A stretch of DNA of 5,578 nucleotides, from contig JAJPXR010000091.1 in assembly GCA_021205375.1 (NCBI GenBank), positions 4,106 through 9,683 on the forward strand, read 5' to 3'. The stretch is from Clostridiales bacterium. GTDB taxonomy: Bacteria > Bacillota > Clostridia > Oscillospirales > Oscillospiraceae. Numbering within the stretch: the first letter of the stretch is position 1; each line of letters opens with the position of its first letter. The translations under genes and the position numbers were made by a program. Of this stretch, positions 1-5,489 are shown in pieces. The notes below the pieces were generated by a model. It did not search any database. It was not told the origin of the DNA and saw only the letters and a list, made by a program, of their open reading frames with translations.

Positions 1-83
1 TAATAGCTTGGCGACGCTCCCTTTTAAGTGGTACTCTTCTGGGTTAGCAGCACTTAGCTGATGGCTAACAGCTAATAGCTTTT
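1..83. repeat. TTAGC/GCTAA-rich noncoding stretch after murB
   Basis: No gene is visible here. The stretch carries several short words of one type: TTAGC at 44-48 and 54-58, GCTAA at 64-68 and 71-75, and the 9-mer TAATAGCTT at both 1-9 and 73-81. GTTAGC (43-48) is inverted against GCTAAC (64-69), and TTAGC-TGATG-GCTAA (54-68) forms a 5-bp hairpin. The hairpin lies just past the murB stop in the murB direction, but no T-run follows it, so it is a poor intrinsic terminator. The two TAATAGCTT copies are 72 bases apart. This could be one period of a longer repeat extending left of the window, or a short insertion between direct repeats. The repeats are seen directly; the repeat-family assignment is inference. 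Confidence 0.45.
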
Positions 84-998
84 TCACGGCAGCCGCTTGA
101 TCTCCAACTCCAGGGAGATGCCGGTTTTCTCCAGCACGGTGTCGTGGATCTGCTCTGTGAGAGCCAGCACGTCGGCGCAGGTGGCGCCGCCCACGTTGAT
201 GACAAACCCCGCGTGTTTGGTGCTGACTTGGGCGCCGCCCACAGTCAGCCCTTTCAGGCCGCACTGGTCGATGAGGGCGGCGGCAAAGCCGCCCACGGGC
301 CGCTTGAAGGTGCTGCCCCCGCTGGGGTACTCCAGAGGCTGCTTGTCCCGGCGCTTCTGGTTCAGCTCGTTCATGCGCTGGCGAATGGCCTCGCTGTCGC
401 CGGGGCGCAGTTGGAGGGTGGCCCCGGTGATGATCTTCGTCCCGTCGGTGAAGGCGCTGGTGCGGTAACCGAAGCCCTGCGCTTCCCCAGTCAGGCAACC
501 CTCGGCCCCGTCCAGGGTGACGAAGCGGGTCTCTGTGACCACGTCCTTCAACTCGCCGCCGTAGGCCCCGGCGTTCATCACCGCGCCGCCGCCCAGGGTG
601 CCGGGGATGCCGGAGGCAAACTCCAGCCCGGACAGCCCCTCCCGCTGGGCGAAGGCCGCCAGCTTGGACAGCAACACTCCCGCGCCGCAGCGGATGCGGT
701 CGCCTTCCAGCCGCTCCAGGGTGTCCAGCCCGTCCAGCAGCTTGAGGACGAACAGCTCCATCGGTTCGTCCCCGCACAAGAGGTTGGTGCCGTTGCCCAG
801 GGGGACGGGGATGACGCCGCACTCCCTGGCACAGCGCAGGGCGGTGAGTAGTTCTTCTTCACTTTTGGGGAAGGCCATCAGCCGCACTGGGCCGCCGATG
901 CGGAAAGAGGTGTGGCGGCTCATGGGTTCCCACTCCCGCAGGGCCATACCGGGGCAGAGGTGGGTCAGTTGTTGGTGTAATTTATCAAAACGGTCCAT
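84..998 (-). CDS. murB: UDP-N-acetylmuramate dehydrogenase (MurB, type II)
   Basis: MurB is a cytoplasmic FAD enzyme that uses NADPH to reduce UDP-GlcNAc-enolpyruvate to UDP-MurNAc, the second committed step of peptidoglycan precursor synthesis. The 304-residue product has the family order. An N-terminal RHTSFRIGG segment (28-36) is followed by the FAD-binding loop GNGTNLL (68-74) and the core GLEFASGIPGTLGGGAVMNA (124-143), which continues into GAYGG. FGYRTSAF (176-183) supplies the substrate-site Arg179. GGSTFKRP (227-234) carries Ser229, the expected proton-donor serine, and Glu299 in LELEIKRL matches the C-terminal catalytic Glu. The length of about 300 residues and the compact form indicate the type II enzyme typical of Firmicutes. 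I start at ATG 998 because GGAGGT lies 6 bases upstream; the in-frame ATG at 1037 would add 13 residues with no family match and no good ribosome site. The gene is divergent from the PBP gene. Clostridia often place rapZ/yvcK/whiA after murB, but nothing of these is visible here. Confidence 0.97.
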   Translation of the reverse strand: MDRFDKLHQQLTHLCPGMALREWEPMSRHTSFRIGGPVRLMAFPKSEEELLTALRCARECGVIPVPLGNGTNLLCGDEPMELFVLKLLDGLDTLERLEGDRIRCGAGVLLSKLAAFAQREGLSGLEFASGIPGTLGGGAVMNAGAYGGELKDVVTETRFVTLDGAEGCLTGEAQGFGYRTSAFTDGTKIITGATLQLRPGDSEAIRQRMNELNQKRRDKQPLEYPSGGSTFKRPVGGFAAALIDQCGLKGLTVGGAQVSTKHAGFVINVGGATCADVLALTEQIHDTVLEKTGISLELEIKRLP

Positions 999-1003
999 AG
1001 TTG

Positions 1004-1009
1004 ACCTCC
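1004..1009 (-). promoter_or_regulatory. murB ribosome binding site
   Basis: On the minus strand GGAGGT sits 6 bases before ATG 998. It decides the start against the in-frame ATG at 1037. Confidence 0.85.
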
Positions 1010-1024
1010 GAATAGATTGAAAAT

Positions 1025-1071
1025 AAAAGCGGTGCAAAACCTGACAAAGCGGCCTGCAAACCTGGCCTGAC
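1025..1071 (-). repeat. imperfect tandem repeat in the murB leader
   Basis: Two adjacent related units lie in the predicted murB 5' leader, 1046-1071 (26 bases) and 1025-1045 (21 bases). Read on the minus strand, both begin GTCAGG, contain TTTGCA and end CCGCTTT; the first has two short insertions (CCAGG and GG). The pattern is seen directly. It may be a local duplication or a regulatory or structural element; I do not recognise it as a known riboswitch. Confidence 0.5.
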
Positions 1072-1123
1072 CGGCAGAATGGAAATAGATGGATAACAAG
1101 GGACGAGACCGCACATCAACGTT

Positions 1124-1152
1124 ATTATAGCATGGCGGAGGGATAATTTGAA
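1124..1152 (-). promoter_or_regulatory. murB promoter (sigma-A type, extended -10)
   Basis: On the minus strand TTCAAA (1147-1152, 4 of 6 consensus bases) is separated by exactly 17 bases from a perfect TATAAT (1124-1129). The TATAAT is directly preceded by TGC, giving an extended -10. Transcription would begin near 1117, leaving a murB leader of about 120 bases. Motifs are seen; the use of this promoter is inferred. Confidence 0.75.
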
Positions 1153-1155
1153 TAG

Positions 1156-1178
1156 TTTTTTTGAATTTTTTTATTTTT
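1156..1178 (-). promoter_or_regulatory. phased A-tracts (UP-like element) behind the murB promoter
   Basis: Three T-tracts on the plus strand (A-tracts on the minus strand) lie at 1156-1162, 1166-1172 and 1174-1178, directly upstream of the murB -35. The first two are centred 10 bases apart, near one helical turn. This composition and position fit an UP element or a curved-DNA segment that boosts transcription. The word TTTGAAT also recurs at 1147-1153 and 1160-1166. There is no incoming plus-strand gene to terminate here, so a terminator role for the T-runs is unlikely. Confidence 0.5.
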
Positions 1179-1215
1179 CCTCTGGGATTCCCGGACCGGT
1201 GGCCCGCCTGAACCG

Positions 1216-1245
1216 TTGACAGCCGTGTTATACTATACTTAAAGT
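1216..1245 (+). promoter_or_regulatory. candidate promoter for the class A PBP gene
   Basis: A perfect -35 hexamer TTGACA lies at 1216-1221. With an 18-base spacer, TAAAGT (1240-1245) matches 4 of 6 -10 bases. Independently, TGT-TATACT at 1226-1234 is a good extended -10 that could work without a -35, and a second TATACT overlaps at 1234-1239. The best -10 words are too close to TTGACA for a standard spacer, so I cannot say which pair is used. Any of these would give a leader of roughly 100 bases before the PBP start. Confidence 0.45.
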
Positions 1246-1288
1246 GGAGTTGCAGACCCATGCGTTTGCAGTTCCAGAGGAGCTTTTT

Positions 1289-1310
1289 GAAGCAGCGCCG
1301 TGGCGCTTTC
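1289..1310 (+). other. hairpin in the PBP leader covering an alternative GTG
   Basis: AGCGC (1294-1298) and GCGCT (1303-1307) pair perfectly around the loop CGTG. GAA (1289-1291) and TTC (1308-1310) can extend the stem past a 2-base bulge. The in-frame GTG codon at 1300-1302 falls in the loop and upper stem. If that GTG were the start it would be partly sequestered. This is one of the reasons I prefer the downstream TTG start. Confidence 0.4.
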
Positions 1311-1333
1311 CAACCAACGACCCGCAATTCAGG

Positions 1334-1340
1334 AAGGTGG
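1334..1340 (+). promoter_or_regulatory. ribosome binding site for the PBP TTG start
   Basis: AAGGTGG differs by one base from the ideal AAGGAGG and ends 7 bases before TTG 1348. The only strong Shine-Dalgarno near the alternative GTG 1300 is AGAGGAG at 1276-1282, 17 bases away, which is too far. Confidence 0.6.
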
Positions 1341-1347
1341 TTCTCCA

Positions 1348-3786
1348 TTGAAGCAACATTCTTCACAGCCTCCAAAGCCAAAACGCAGCCCGGTCAAGAC
1401 CTTTTTCAAATGGTTCGGCCTGGTGTTTGGGACCCTGGTCCTCATCGGCGCGACAACCGTGGCCATCCTGTGCTGCTATGGAGCGGCTTATATCCAGGAT
1501 ACCATCCTGCCGGAGGTGGCCAACTCCAACGTGACGCTGCTGGCCAGCAGCACCGACCTCTCCAGCGTCGTCTATTACTATGACGAGGACTCCGACAGCT
1601 ACGAGACGCTGGAAACCCTTTACGCCTCCGAGAACCGGGAGTGGATCTCTTATGAGGACATCCCGGAGAACTTGCTCAACGCCACCGTCGCCATTGAGGA
1701 CAAGCGGTTTTACCAGCACAACGGTGTGGACTGGAAACGGACGGCGGCGGCGGTGGTCTATATGTTCACCGGTCAGAGCATCCAGGGGGGCAGCACCATC
1801 ACCCAGCAGCTCATCAAGAACCTGACCCAACAGGACGAGGTCACGGTGCGCCGCAAGGTCGTGGAGATCTTCGAGGCCCTGGAGTACGAAAAGACCCACA
1901 CCAAGCAGGAGATTTTGGAGTGGTATCTCAATGAAATTTACCTGGGCCGGGGCTGCTACGGCGTTAAGACCGCCGCCCAGAAGTACTTCGGCAAGGACGT
2001 GGAGGACCTGGACCTGGCCGAGTGCGCCGCGCTCATCTCCATCACCAACAACCCCTCCCTGTACGACCCCTACAACCACCCGGAGAACAACCTGTCGCGC
2101 CGCACCCTCGTGCTGGAGCAGATGTGTGAGCAGGGGTATATCACCGAGGAGGAGCGGGACGCCGCCATCGCCGAGGAACTGGTGTTCACCACCGGATCTT
2201 CCGACAGCGACGACAGCAGCGCCAGCGGCGACTACTATAGCTGGTACACCGACGCGGTCATCAAGCAGGTCATCAGCGACCTGGTGGACGTCTATGGCTA
2301 CGATGAATCTGTCGCCAATCAGATGGTGTTCTCCGGCGGTTTGAAGATTTATTCCTGTCTGGACCCGGACATTCAGGCGGACGTGGATGAGATTTACACC
2401 AACACCGAAAACGTCTCCGGCATGGAATCCTCCAGCGGCGACCAGCTCCAGTCCGCCATCACCGTGGTGGACAACGAGACCGGCGCGGTGGTGGCCCTGG
2501 CCGGCGGCGTAGGGGAGAAGGTGGGCAACCGCATCTGGAACCGCGCCACTGACACGGTGCGGCAGCCCGGTTCCTCTATCAAACCCCTCTCCGCTTACTC
2601 CCAGGCGCTGGAAAACGGCGACATCCTGCCTAACACCATCGTGGAGGACTCCGCCTTTGAGGACGGCTGGCCCAAGAACTCCCACGGGGGCTATATCGGC
2701 GACGTGGATGTCATGTATGCCGTGGCCCAGTCGCTGAACACCGTGGCGGTGAAGGTGCTGGACATGGTGGGCACCCGAAATTCCTATAACTTCCTGACGG
2801 AGAAGTTCCAGCTCAGCAGCCTGGTGGACAACTACGTGGGCACCTCCGGCAAGGTCTACAGCGACGTGGACTACTCCCCTCTGGCCCTGGGCGGCCTGAC
2901 CAACGGCGTCTCCACCTATGAGATGGCGGCGGCCTACTCCACCTTCTCCCGCGGCGGCGAGTATATCTCCCCCTATCTCTACACCGCCGTGGTCAACAGC
3001 GAGGGAGAGGTGCTGCTGCAAACTGAAGGCTACAGCGTGGACGTGGACAGCGACGGCAGCGTGACCGTCACCGGTCAGGGCACCGGCGACGTGATCCTCA
3101 GCACCTCCACCTGCTTCTATATGACCGAGATGCTGGAGGCCGTCGTCACTGAGGGCACCGGCACCAACGCCGCCATCGACGGCATGAGCGTGGCGGGCAA
3201 GACCGGCACCACCGACGACGACTATGACCGCTGGTTCGTGGGTTATACCCCCTATTACACCGCGGCGGTCTGGACCGGCTACGACAGCGCCAGCAAAATC
3301 AACTCCAGCACCAACCCCGCCGTCATCCTCTGGCAGCAGGTGATGAGCCTGGTCAGCAGCGGACAGGCGGATATCGGGTTCAACGAGGACATGGTGTCCA
3401 CGGCGGTGACCTACTGCACCAAATGCGGCGGCACGGCCACCAGCAAAAGCTCCAGCACCCGGACGGCGCTGTTTCTGTCGGGAGACGAGCCGGGGTATAG
3501 CTGCACCTGCGGCAAGTCCTCCAGCTCCAAGAAAGACACCTCTTCTGAGAAGGAGACCGAGGAAGAGGCCACCACCGCCGAAATCGAGACAGAGACGGAA
3601 ACGGAAACAACTACAGGGAACACCAACACCCAGACCGAGACCGGCGGCAGCTCCAACAACAACCAGAGTAGCCAGACCGAGGACAACAAGACCACAGACG
3701 ACACGACGCAGGACAACCAGAACGACAATACAGAGACAACCGAGCCGGAGACAACCGAACCGGACAACGACACGGAAGAAGAATAA
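1348..3786 (+). CDS. bifunctional class A penicillin-binding protein (PBP1A family)
   Basis: This membrane-anchored enzyme polymerises lipid II into glycan and cross-links the peptides outside the cell. Numbered from TTG 1348 (812 residues), a basic cytoplasmic tail (PKPKRSPVK) precedes one membrane segment at about 19-45. A GT51 glycosyltransferase domain follows at about 85-262. Its motifs are EDKRFYQHNG with catalytic Glu117 (116-125), GGSTITQQLIKN (147-158) and RKVVEIFE with Glu173 (169-176). The transpeptidase domain spans about 366-675. It has the SxxK motif in RQPGSSIKP (nucleophile Ser409, Lys412), SLN (462-464) and KTGTT (618-622), so both active sites look intact. After it come Cys690, Cys693, Cys719 and Cys721, a CxxC...CxC pattern. 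An extracellular Ser/Lys then Thr/Glu/Asp/Asn-rich tail occupies about 724-812. An alternative in-frame GTG at 1300 adds 16 residues but lacks a spaced ribosome site. The gene is divergent from murB and ends in an intrinsic terminator. Similar proteins are named PonA/MrcA; the paralogue cannot be fixed from this sequence. Confidence 0.95.
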   Translation: MKQHSSQPPKPKRSPVKTFFKWFGLVFGTLVLIGATTVAILCCYGAAYIQDTILPEVANSNVTLLASSTDLSSVVYYYDEDSDSYETLETLYASENREWISYEDIPENLLNATVAIEDKRFYQHNGVDWKRTAAAVVYMFTGQSIQGGSTITQQLIKNLTQQDEVTVRRKVVEIFEALEYEKTHTKQEILEWYLNEIYLGRGCYGVKTAAQKYFGKDVEDLDLAECAALISITNNPSLYDPYNHPENNLSRRTLVLEQMCEQGYITEEERDAAIAEELVFTTGSSDSDDSSASGDYYSWYTDAVIKQVISDLVDVYGYDESVANQMVFSGGLKIYSCLDPDIQADVDEIYTNTENVSGMESSSGDQLQSAITVVDNETGAVVALAGGVGEKVGNRIWNRATDTVRQPGSSIKPLSAYSQALENGDILPNTIVEDSAFEDGWPKNSHGGYIGDVDVMYAVAQSLNTVAVKVLDMVGTRNSYNFLTEKFQLSSLVDNYVGTSGKVYSDVDYSPLALGGLTNGVSTYEMAAAYSTFSRGGEYISPYLYTAVVNSEGEVLLQTEGYSVDVDSDGSVTVTGQGTGDVILSTSTCFYMTEMLEAVVTEGTGTNAAIDGMSVAGKTGTTDDDYDRWFVGYTPYYTAAVWTGYDSASKINSSTNPAVILWQQVMSLVSSGQADIGFNEDMVSTAVTYCTKCGGTATSKSSSTRTALFLSGDEPGYSCTCGKSSSSKKDTSSEKETEEEATTAEIETETETETTTGNTNTQTETGGSSNNNQSSQTEDNKTTDDTTQDNQNDNTETTEPETTEPDNDTEEE
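3586..3609 (+). repeat. Glu-Thr hexanucleotide repeat in the PBP tail
   Basis: Four in-frame copies of GARACR encode Glu-Thr dipeptides (residues 747-754), followed by further Thr codons. The unit length is a multiple of three, so slippage would change tail length without breaking the frame. Confidence 0.7.
3735..3764 (+). repeat. 15-base tandem repeat near the PBP C-terminus
   Basis: GACAACCGAGCCGGA (3735-3749) is followed immediately by a copy with one changed base (3750-3764). The two copies encode TTEPE and TTEPD. The repeat is in frame, so copy-number change would only shorten or lengthen the acidic tail. Confidence 0.75.
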
Positions 3787-3796
3787 GTTTACCATT

Positions 3797-3830
3797 GCCC
3801 CGGAGCTGTTCAGCGGCTCTGGGGCTTTTT
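3797..3830 (+). terminator. intrinsic terminator of the PBP gene
   Basis: A 10-bp stem (GCCCCGGAGC at 3797-3806 with GCTCTGGGGC at 3816-3825, one G-T wobble) closes a 9-base loop and is followed by TTTTT at 3826-3830. It begins 10 bases after the PBP stop. The loop contains the reverse complement of the ytvI stop codon (3810-3812), so the convergent gene ends inside the terminator. On the minus strand the same hairpin is followed by AATGG rather than a T-run, so it should terminate mainly plus-strand transcription. Confidence 0.85.
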
Positions 3831-4832
3831 CTGTTCATGGAACAATCTTGTCCCAGCGGCGAGAGTGACCGGCGCGGCGATCAGTCCCCAGAACCCGAAG
3901 AGCAACAGCCCCAGATACATGGCCAGCACCGTGAAATAGGGGCTGGTTCCTGCCTGAGTGCTGACGAATCGCGGCTCCAGCACGGTGCGCAGCAGCCAGA
4001 GGGCCAGCCACAGCCCCACCATTCCCAGCGCCCGGAGCGTGGCCCCCTCCAGCCACAGCAGACCCGCCCAGGGCAACAGAACCACCCCGCAGCCCAGCAG
4101 TGGCAGCGCGTCTGCGGCGCACACCAGCGCCGCTATGGGAACCGCGCTGGGCATCCCCAGCGTCAGCAATCCCACCGCCAGCACGGGGAACTGCACCAGC
4201 AGCAGTTTTCCCTGGGCTTTCAGCCAGCCCATCGCCCCCGCTTTCAGGGAGCGGAGAGCGGCGAGTGCCGGGCGGGTCCAGTCCTCCGGCAGCAGACCTG
4301 GCAGGAGGGCACGCAGCCGGGGCCAGTCCAGGGCGGCGTAAAAGGACGAGAGCAGACAGATGAGCAAAAAGGCCCCCTTTTCCGGCAGGGCGGAGAGCAA
4401 GATTGCGCTGAGCCGAGCGGCCCAGGCGGTCATCCGCGCCGCCAAATCAGAGCTGCTTTGCCGGAGAAGCCCAACCAGCCCCACTGCCAGGTTGCCCACC
4501 GAGCCAGGGAGCTTCCCGGCGAGGCTTTCCAGCCGGGCCAACAGGGAGGGGATGTCCGGGAACAGCCCGGTCAGGCCGTCCACAACGCAGCAGAGCCTGA
4601 CGGCGGCCCAGCCCAGCGCCGCCGCCAGCAGCGCCAACGCGCCGCCCAGCACCAGCGCCACCCCCAGCCACCGTGGGAACCCCTTTTCCTCCAGCCAATG
4701 GACGGGTTTTGCAGCGGCGTTTGCAGCAAAAAGTGCAAGCAGGGCGGCCCAGGCGCACCGCCGTATCGCCGGAACAAACACCGCCAGCGCCAAAAACAGG
4801 CAGAGACAGCCCTTTTTCTTACCCTGAGACAT
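3810..4832 (-). CDS. ytvI: AI-2E/PerM family membrane protein, YtvI-type (sporulation)
   Basis: The 340-residue product is a polytopic membrane protein of the AI-2E transporter (PerM) superfamily. Hydrophobic segments lie at about 9-41 (probably two), 57-80, 141-165, 209-226, 229-262 (two), 266-283 and 299-326, close to the eight spans usual for the family. A more polar stretch at about 84-140 fits the family's extracytoplasmic region. The signature parts are DALPLLGCGVVLLPWA (241-256), EPRFVSTQAG (286-295) and LGLLLFGFWGLIAAPV (307-322), which resemble the sporulation protein YtvI more than generic PerM. In Bacillus, YtvI is linked to the mother-cell factor sigma-E and to sporulation; its substrate is unknown. 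AGGAG lies 6 bases before ATG 4832. The gene converges on the PBP gene and is divergent from pheB. Ala/Leu-rich composition reflects high GC. The family call is firm; the YtvI subgroup is likely, and a sporulation role is inferred from family. Confidence 0.85.
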   Translation of the reverse strand: MSQGKKKGCLCLFLALAVFVPAIRRCAWAALLALFAANAAAKPVHWLEEKGFPRWLGVALVLGGALALLAAALGWAAVRLCCVVDGLTGLFPDIPSLLARLESLAGKLPGSVGNLAVGLVGLLRQSSSDLAARMTAWAARLSAILLSALPEKGAFLLICLLSSFYAALDWPRLRALLPGLLPEDWTRPALAALRSLKAGAMGWLKAQGKLLLVQFPVLAVGLLTLGMPSAVPIAALVCAADALPLLGCGVVLLPWAGLLWLEGATLRALGMVGLWLALWLLRTVLEPRFVSTQAGTSPYFTVLAMYLGLLLFGFWGLIAAPVTLAAGTRLFHEQKKPQSR

Positions 4833-4838
4833 GAATGG

Positions 4839-4843
4839 CTCCT
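4839..4843 (-). promoter_or_regulatory. ytvI ribosome binding site
   Basis: On the minus strand AGGAG lies 6 bases before ATG 4832, supporting that start. I could not find a convincing sigma-E or sigma-G promoter further upstream. Confidence 0.7.
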
Positions 4844-4850
4844 ATCTGTC

Positions 4851-4869
4851 AAACTGCTTTCTACAGTTT
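4851..4869. repeat. inverted repeat in the ytvI leader
   Basis: AAACTG (4851-4856) and CAGTTT (4864-4869) form a perfect 6-bp inverted repeat around 7 bases, just upstream of the ytvI ribosome site. It could be an operator half-site pair or a weak leader hairpin. It is short enough to be chance. Confidence 0.3.
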
Positions 4870-4894
4870 TCGTATTTTTTGGATGAATCAACGG

Positions 4895-4923
4895 TTGCAA
4901 AGCGGGGGAGGGGGTGTTATAAT
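4895..4923 (+). promoter_or_regulatory. pheB promoter (sigma-A type, extended -10)
   Basis: TTGCAA (4895-4900, 4 of 6 bases) is followed after exactly 17 bases by a perfect TATAAT (4918-4923) preceded by TGT, an extended -10. The spacer is strikingly G-rich (positions 4902-4914). The start of transcription would be near 4930, giving a leader of about 57 bases. This is the clearest plus-strand promoter in the window. Confidence 0.8.
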
Positions 4924-4941
4924 CACCTCTGTATCACGAAC

Positions 4942-4969
4942 ACAAATGACCACGCGGCGTGGACAAATG
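4942..4969 (+). promoter_or_regulatory. hairpin flanked by direct repeats in the pheB leader
   Basis: CCACG-CGG-CGTGG (4950-4962) is a perfect 5-bp inverted repeat. ACAAATG occurs on each side (4942-4948 and 4963-4969), with starts 21 bases apart, two turns of B-DNA. The element lies between the predicted transcription start and the ribosome site, a typical operator position. PheB itself has a helix-turn-helix-like segment, so autoregulation is a possible but untested reading. Confidence 0.45.
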
Positions 4970-4970
4970 T

Positions 4971-4978
4971 AGGAGGAG
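4971..4978 (+). promoter_or_regulatory. pheB ribosome binding site
   Basis: AGGAGGAG ends 8 bases before ATG 4987. It decides that start against an in-frame ATG at 4831, which lies upstream of the promoter. Confidence 0.85.
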
Positions 4979-4986
4979 AGCATACC

Positions 4987-5427
4987 ATGTCGAAGGTGAC
5001 CAAATACTTTATCGTGGAGGCCAGCGCCCTGCCGGAGATTTTCCTCAAGGTGGCCCAGGCAAAAGAGGCGCTGGAGCTGGGAGAGGCGGCGACGGTGAAC
5101 GAGGCCACCCGCATGGCGGGCATCAGCCGCAGCGCCTTCTACAAATACAAGGACGCGGTGCGCCCGTTCAACGACATGATGAACGGCCACATCGTCACGT
5201 TCCAGGCCATGCTCCGGGATGAGCCGGGGGCGCTCTCCGCCATCCTGAATATCTTTGCCGCCAGCGGCGGGAATATTCTCACCATCAACCAGACCATTCC
5301 CACCGGCAGCGTGGCCGCCGTCAATCTGAGCGCCGAGACCAGCGGCCTGAACGTCTCGCTGGATGAGCTGGTCCACCAGGTCAGCGCTATGGAAGGCGTG
5401 GTGAAATTTGAGGTGCTGGCCGGATAA
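4987..5427 (+). CDS. pheB: ACT domain-containing protein, PheB/UPF0735 family
   Basis: The 146-residue product matches the small PheB (UPF0735) family of Firmicutes in length and layout. The N-terminal part (about 35-58) has a helix-turn-helix-like segment ending in the family hallmark GISRSAFYKYKDAV (45-58). The C-terminal ACT domain (about 69-145) contains LRDEPGALSAILNIFAASGG (76-95) followed by NILTINQTIP (96-105), including the loop glycine (Gly81) at which ACT domains bind amino acids. The family is often encoded beside phenylalanine or threonine/homoserine pathway genes and is thought to be regulatory; its exact effector and target are not established. The start at ATG 4987 is fixed by AGGAGGAG and by a promoter at 4895-4923; the same frame stays open to 4831 but that part is not family-like. 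No terminator is clear after the stop, and the expected pathway neighbour (for example hom) is not inside the window. Confidence 0.93.
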   Translation: MSKVTKYFIVEASALPEIFLKVAQAKEALELGEAATVNEATRMAGISRSAFYKYKDAVRPFNDMMNGHIVTFQAMLRDEPGALSAILNIFAASGGNILTINQTIPTGSVAAVNLSAETSGLNVSLDELVHQVSAMEGVVKFEVLAG

Positions 5428-5489
5428 ACGTGGTTTTGCTCGTCATAGCACAGATTTTCCGCAGAGAACAAGCAGCCTGAAACTGAATA
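5428..5489. other. spacer after pheB, nothing recognised
   Basis: This 62-base stretch holds no gene. TGCT (5437-5440) and AGCA (5447-5450) make a 4-bp hairpin too weak to count as a terminator, and no T-run follows it directly. Confidence 0.5.

Noticed and set aside
18..29. AAAAGGGAG on the minus strand as ribosome site of the next gene
   Set aside because: Fewer than 20 bases remain before the window edge and no start codon follows inside the window.
144..851. Plus-strand open frame opposite murB
   Set aside because: Its composition (Ala/Gly/Gln/Val) is that of an antisense shadow, and MurB motifs on the other strand explain the region.
1209..1227. ECF sigma factor promoter (TGAACC followed by CGT) upstream of the PBP gene
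   Set aside because: The spacing between the two words is about 10 bases, far below the 16-17 needed for sigma-W/M-type promoters.
1260..1583. Plus-strand open frame of 107 codons starting at ATG 1260, in the PBP leader
   Set aside because: It runs far into the PBP gene in another frame, has only a weak ribosome site and shows no protein-like features. A leader peptide cannot be excluded but is not supported.
1363..3795. Very long minus-strand open frame opposite the PBP gene
   Set aside because: It is a byproduct of GC-rich codon use: Val/His/Gly/Leu-rich, without domains, and fully antisense to a gene with intact catalytic motifs.
3795..4886. Plus-strand open frame opposite ytvI
   Set aside because: The translation is Gln/Pro/Arg-rich low-complexity sequence mirroring Leu/Ala codons of ytvI, with no family resemblance.
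4936..4960. Sigma-E type promoter for ytvI on the minus strand (GTCATTT and GATACAG words)
   Set aside because: The spacer is only about 8 bases, whereas sigma-E promoters need about 13-15.
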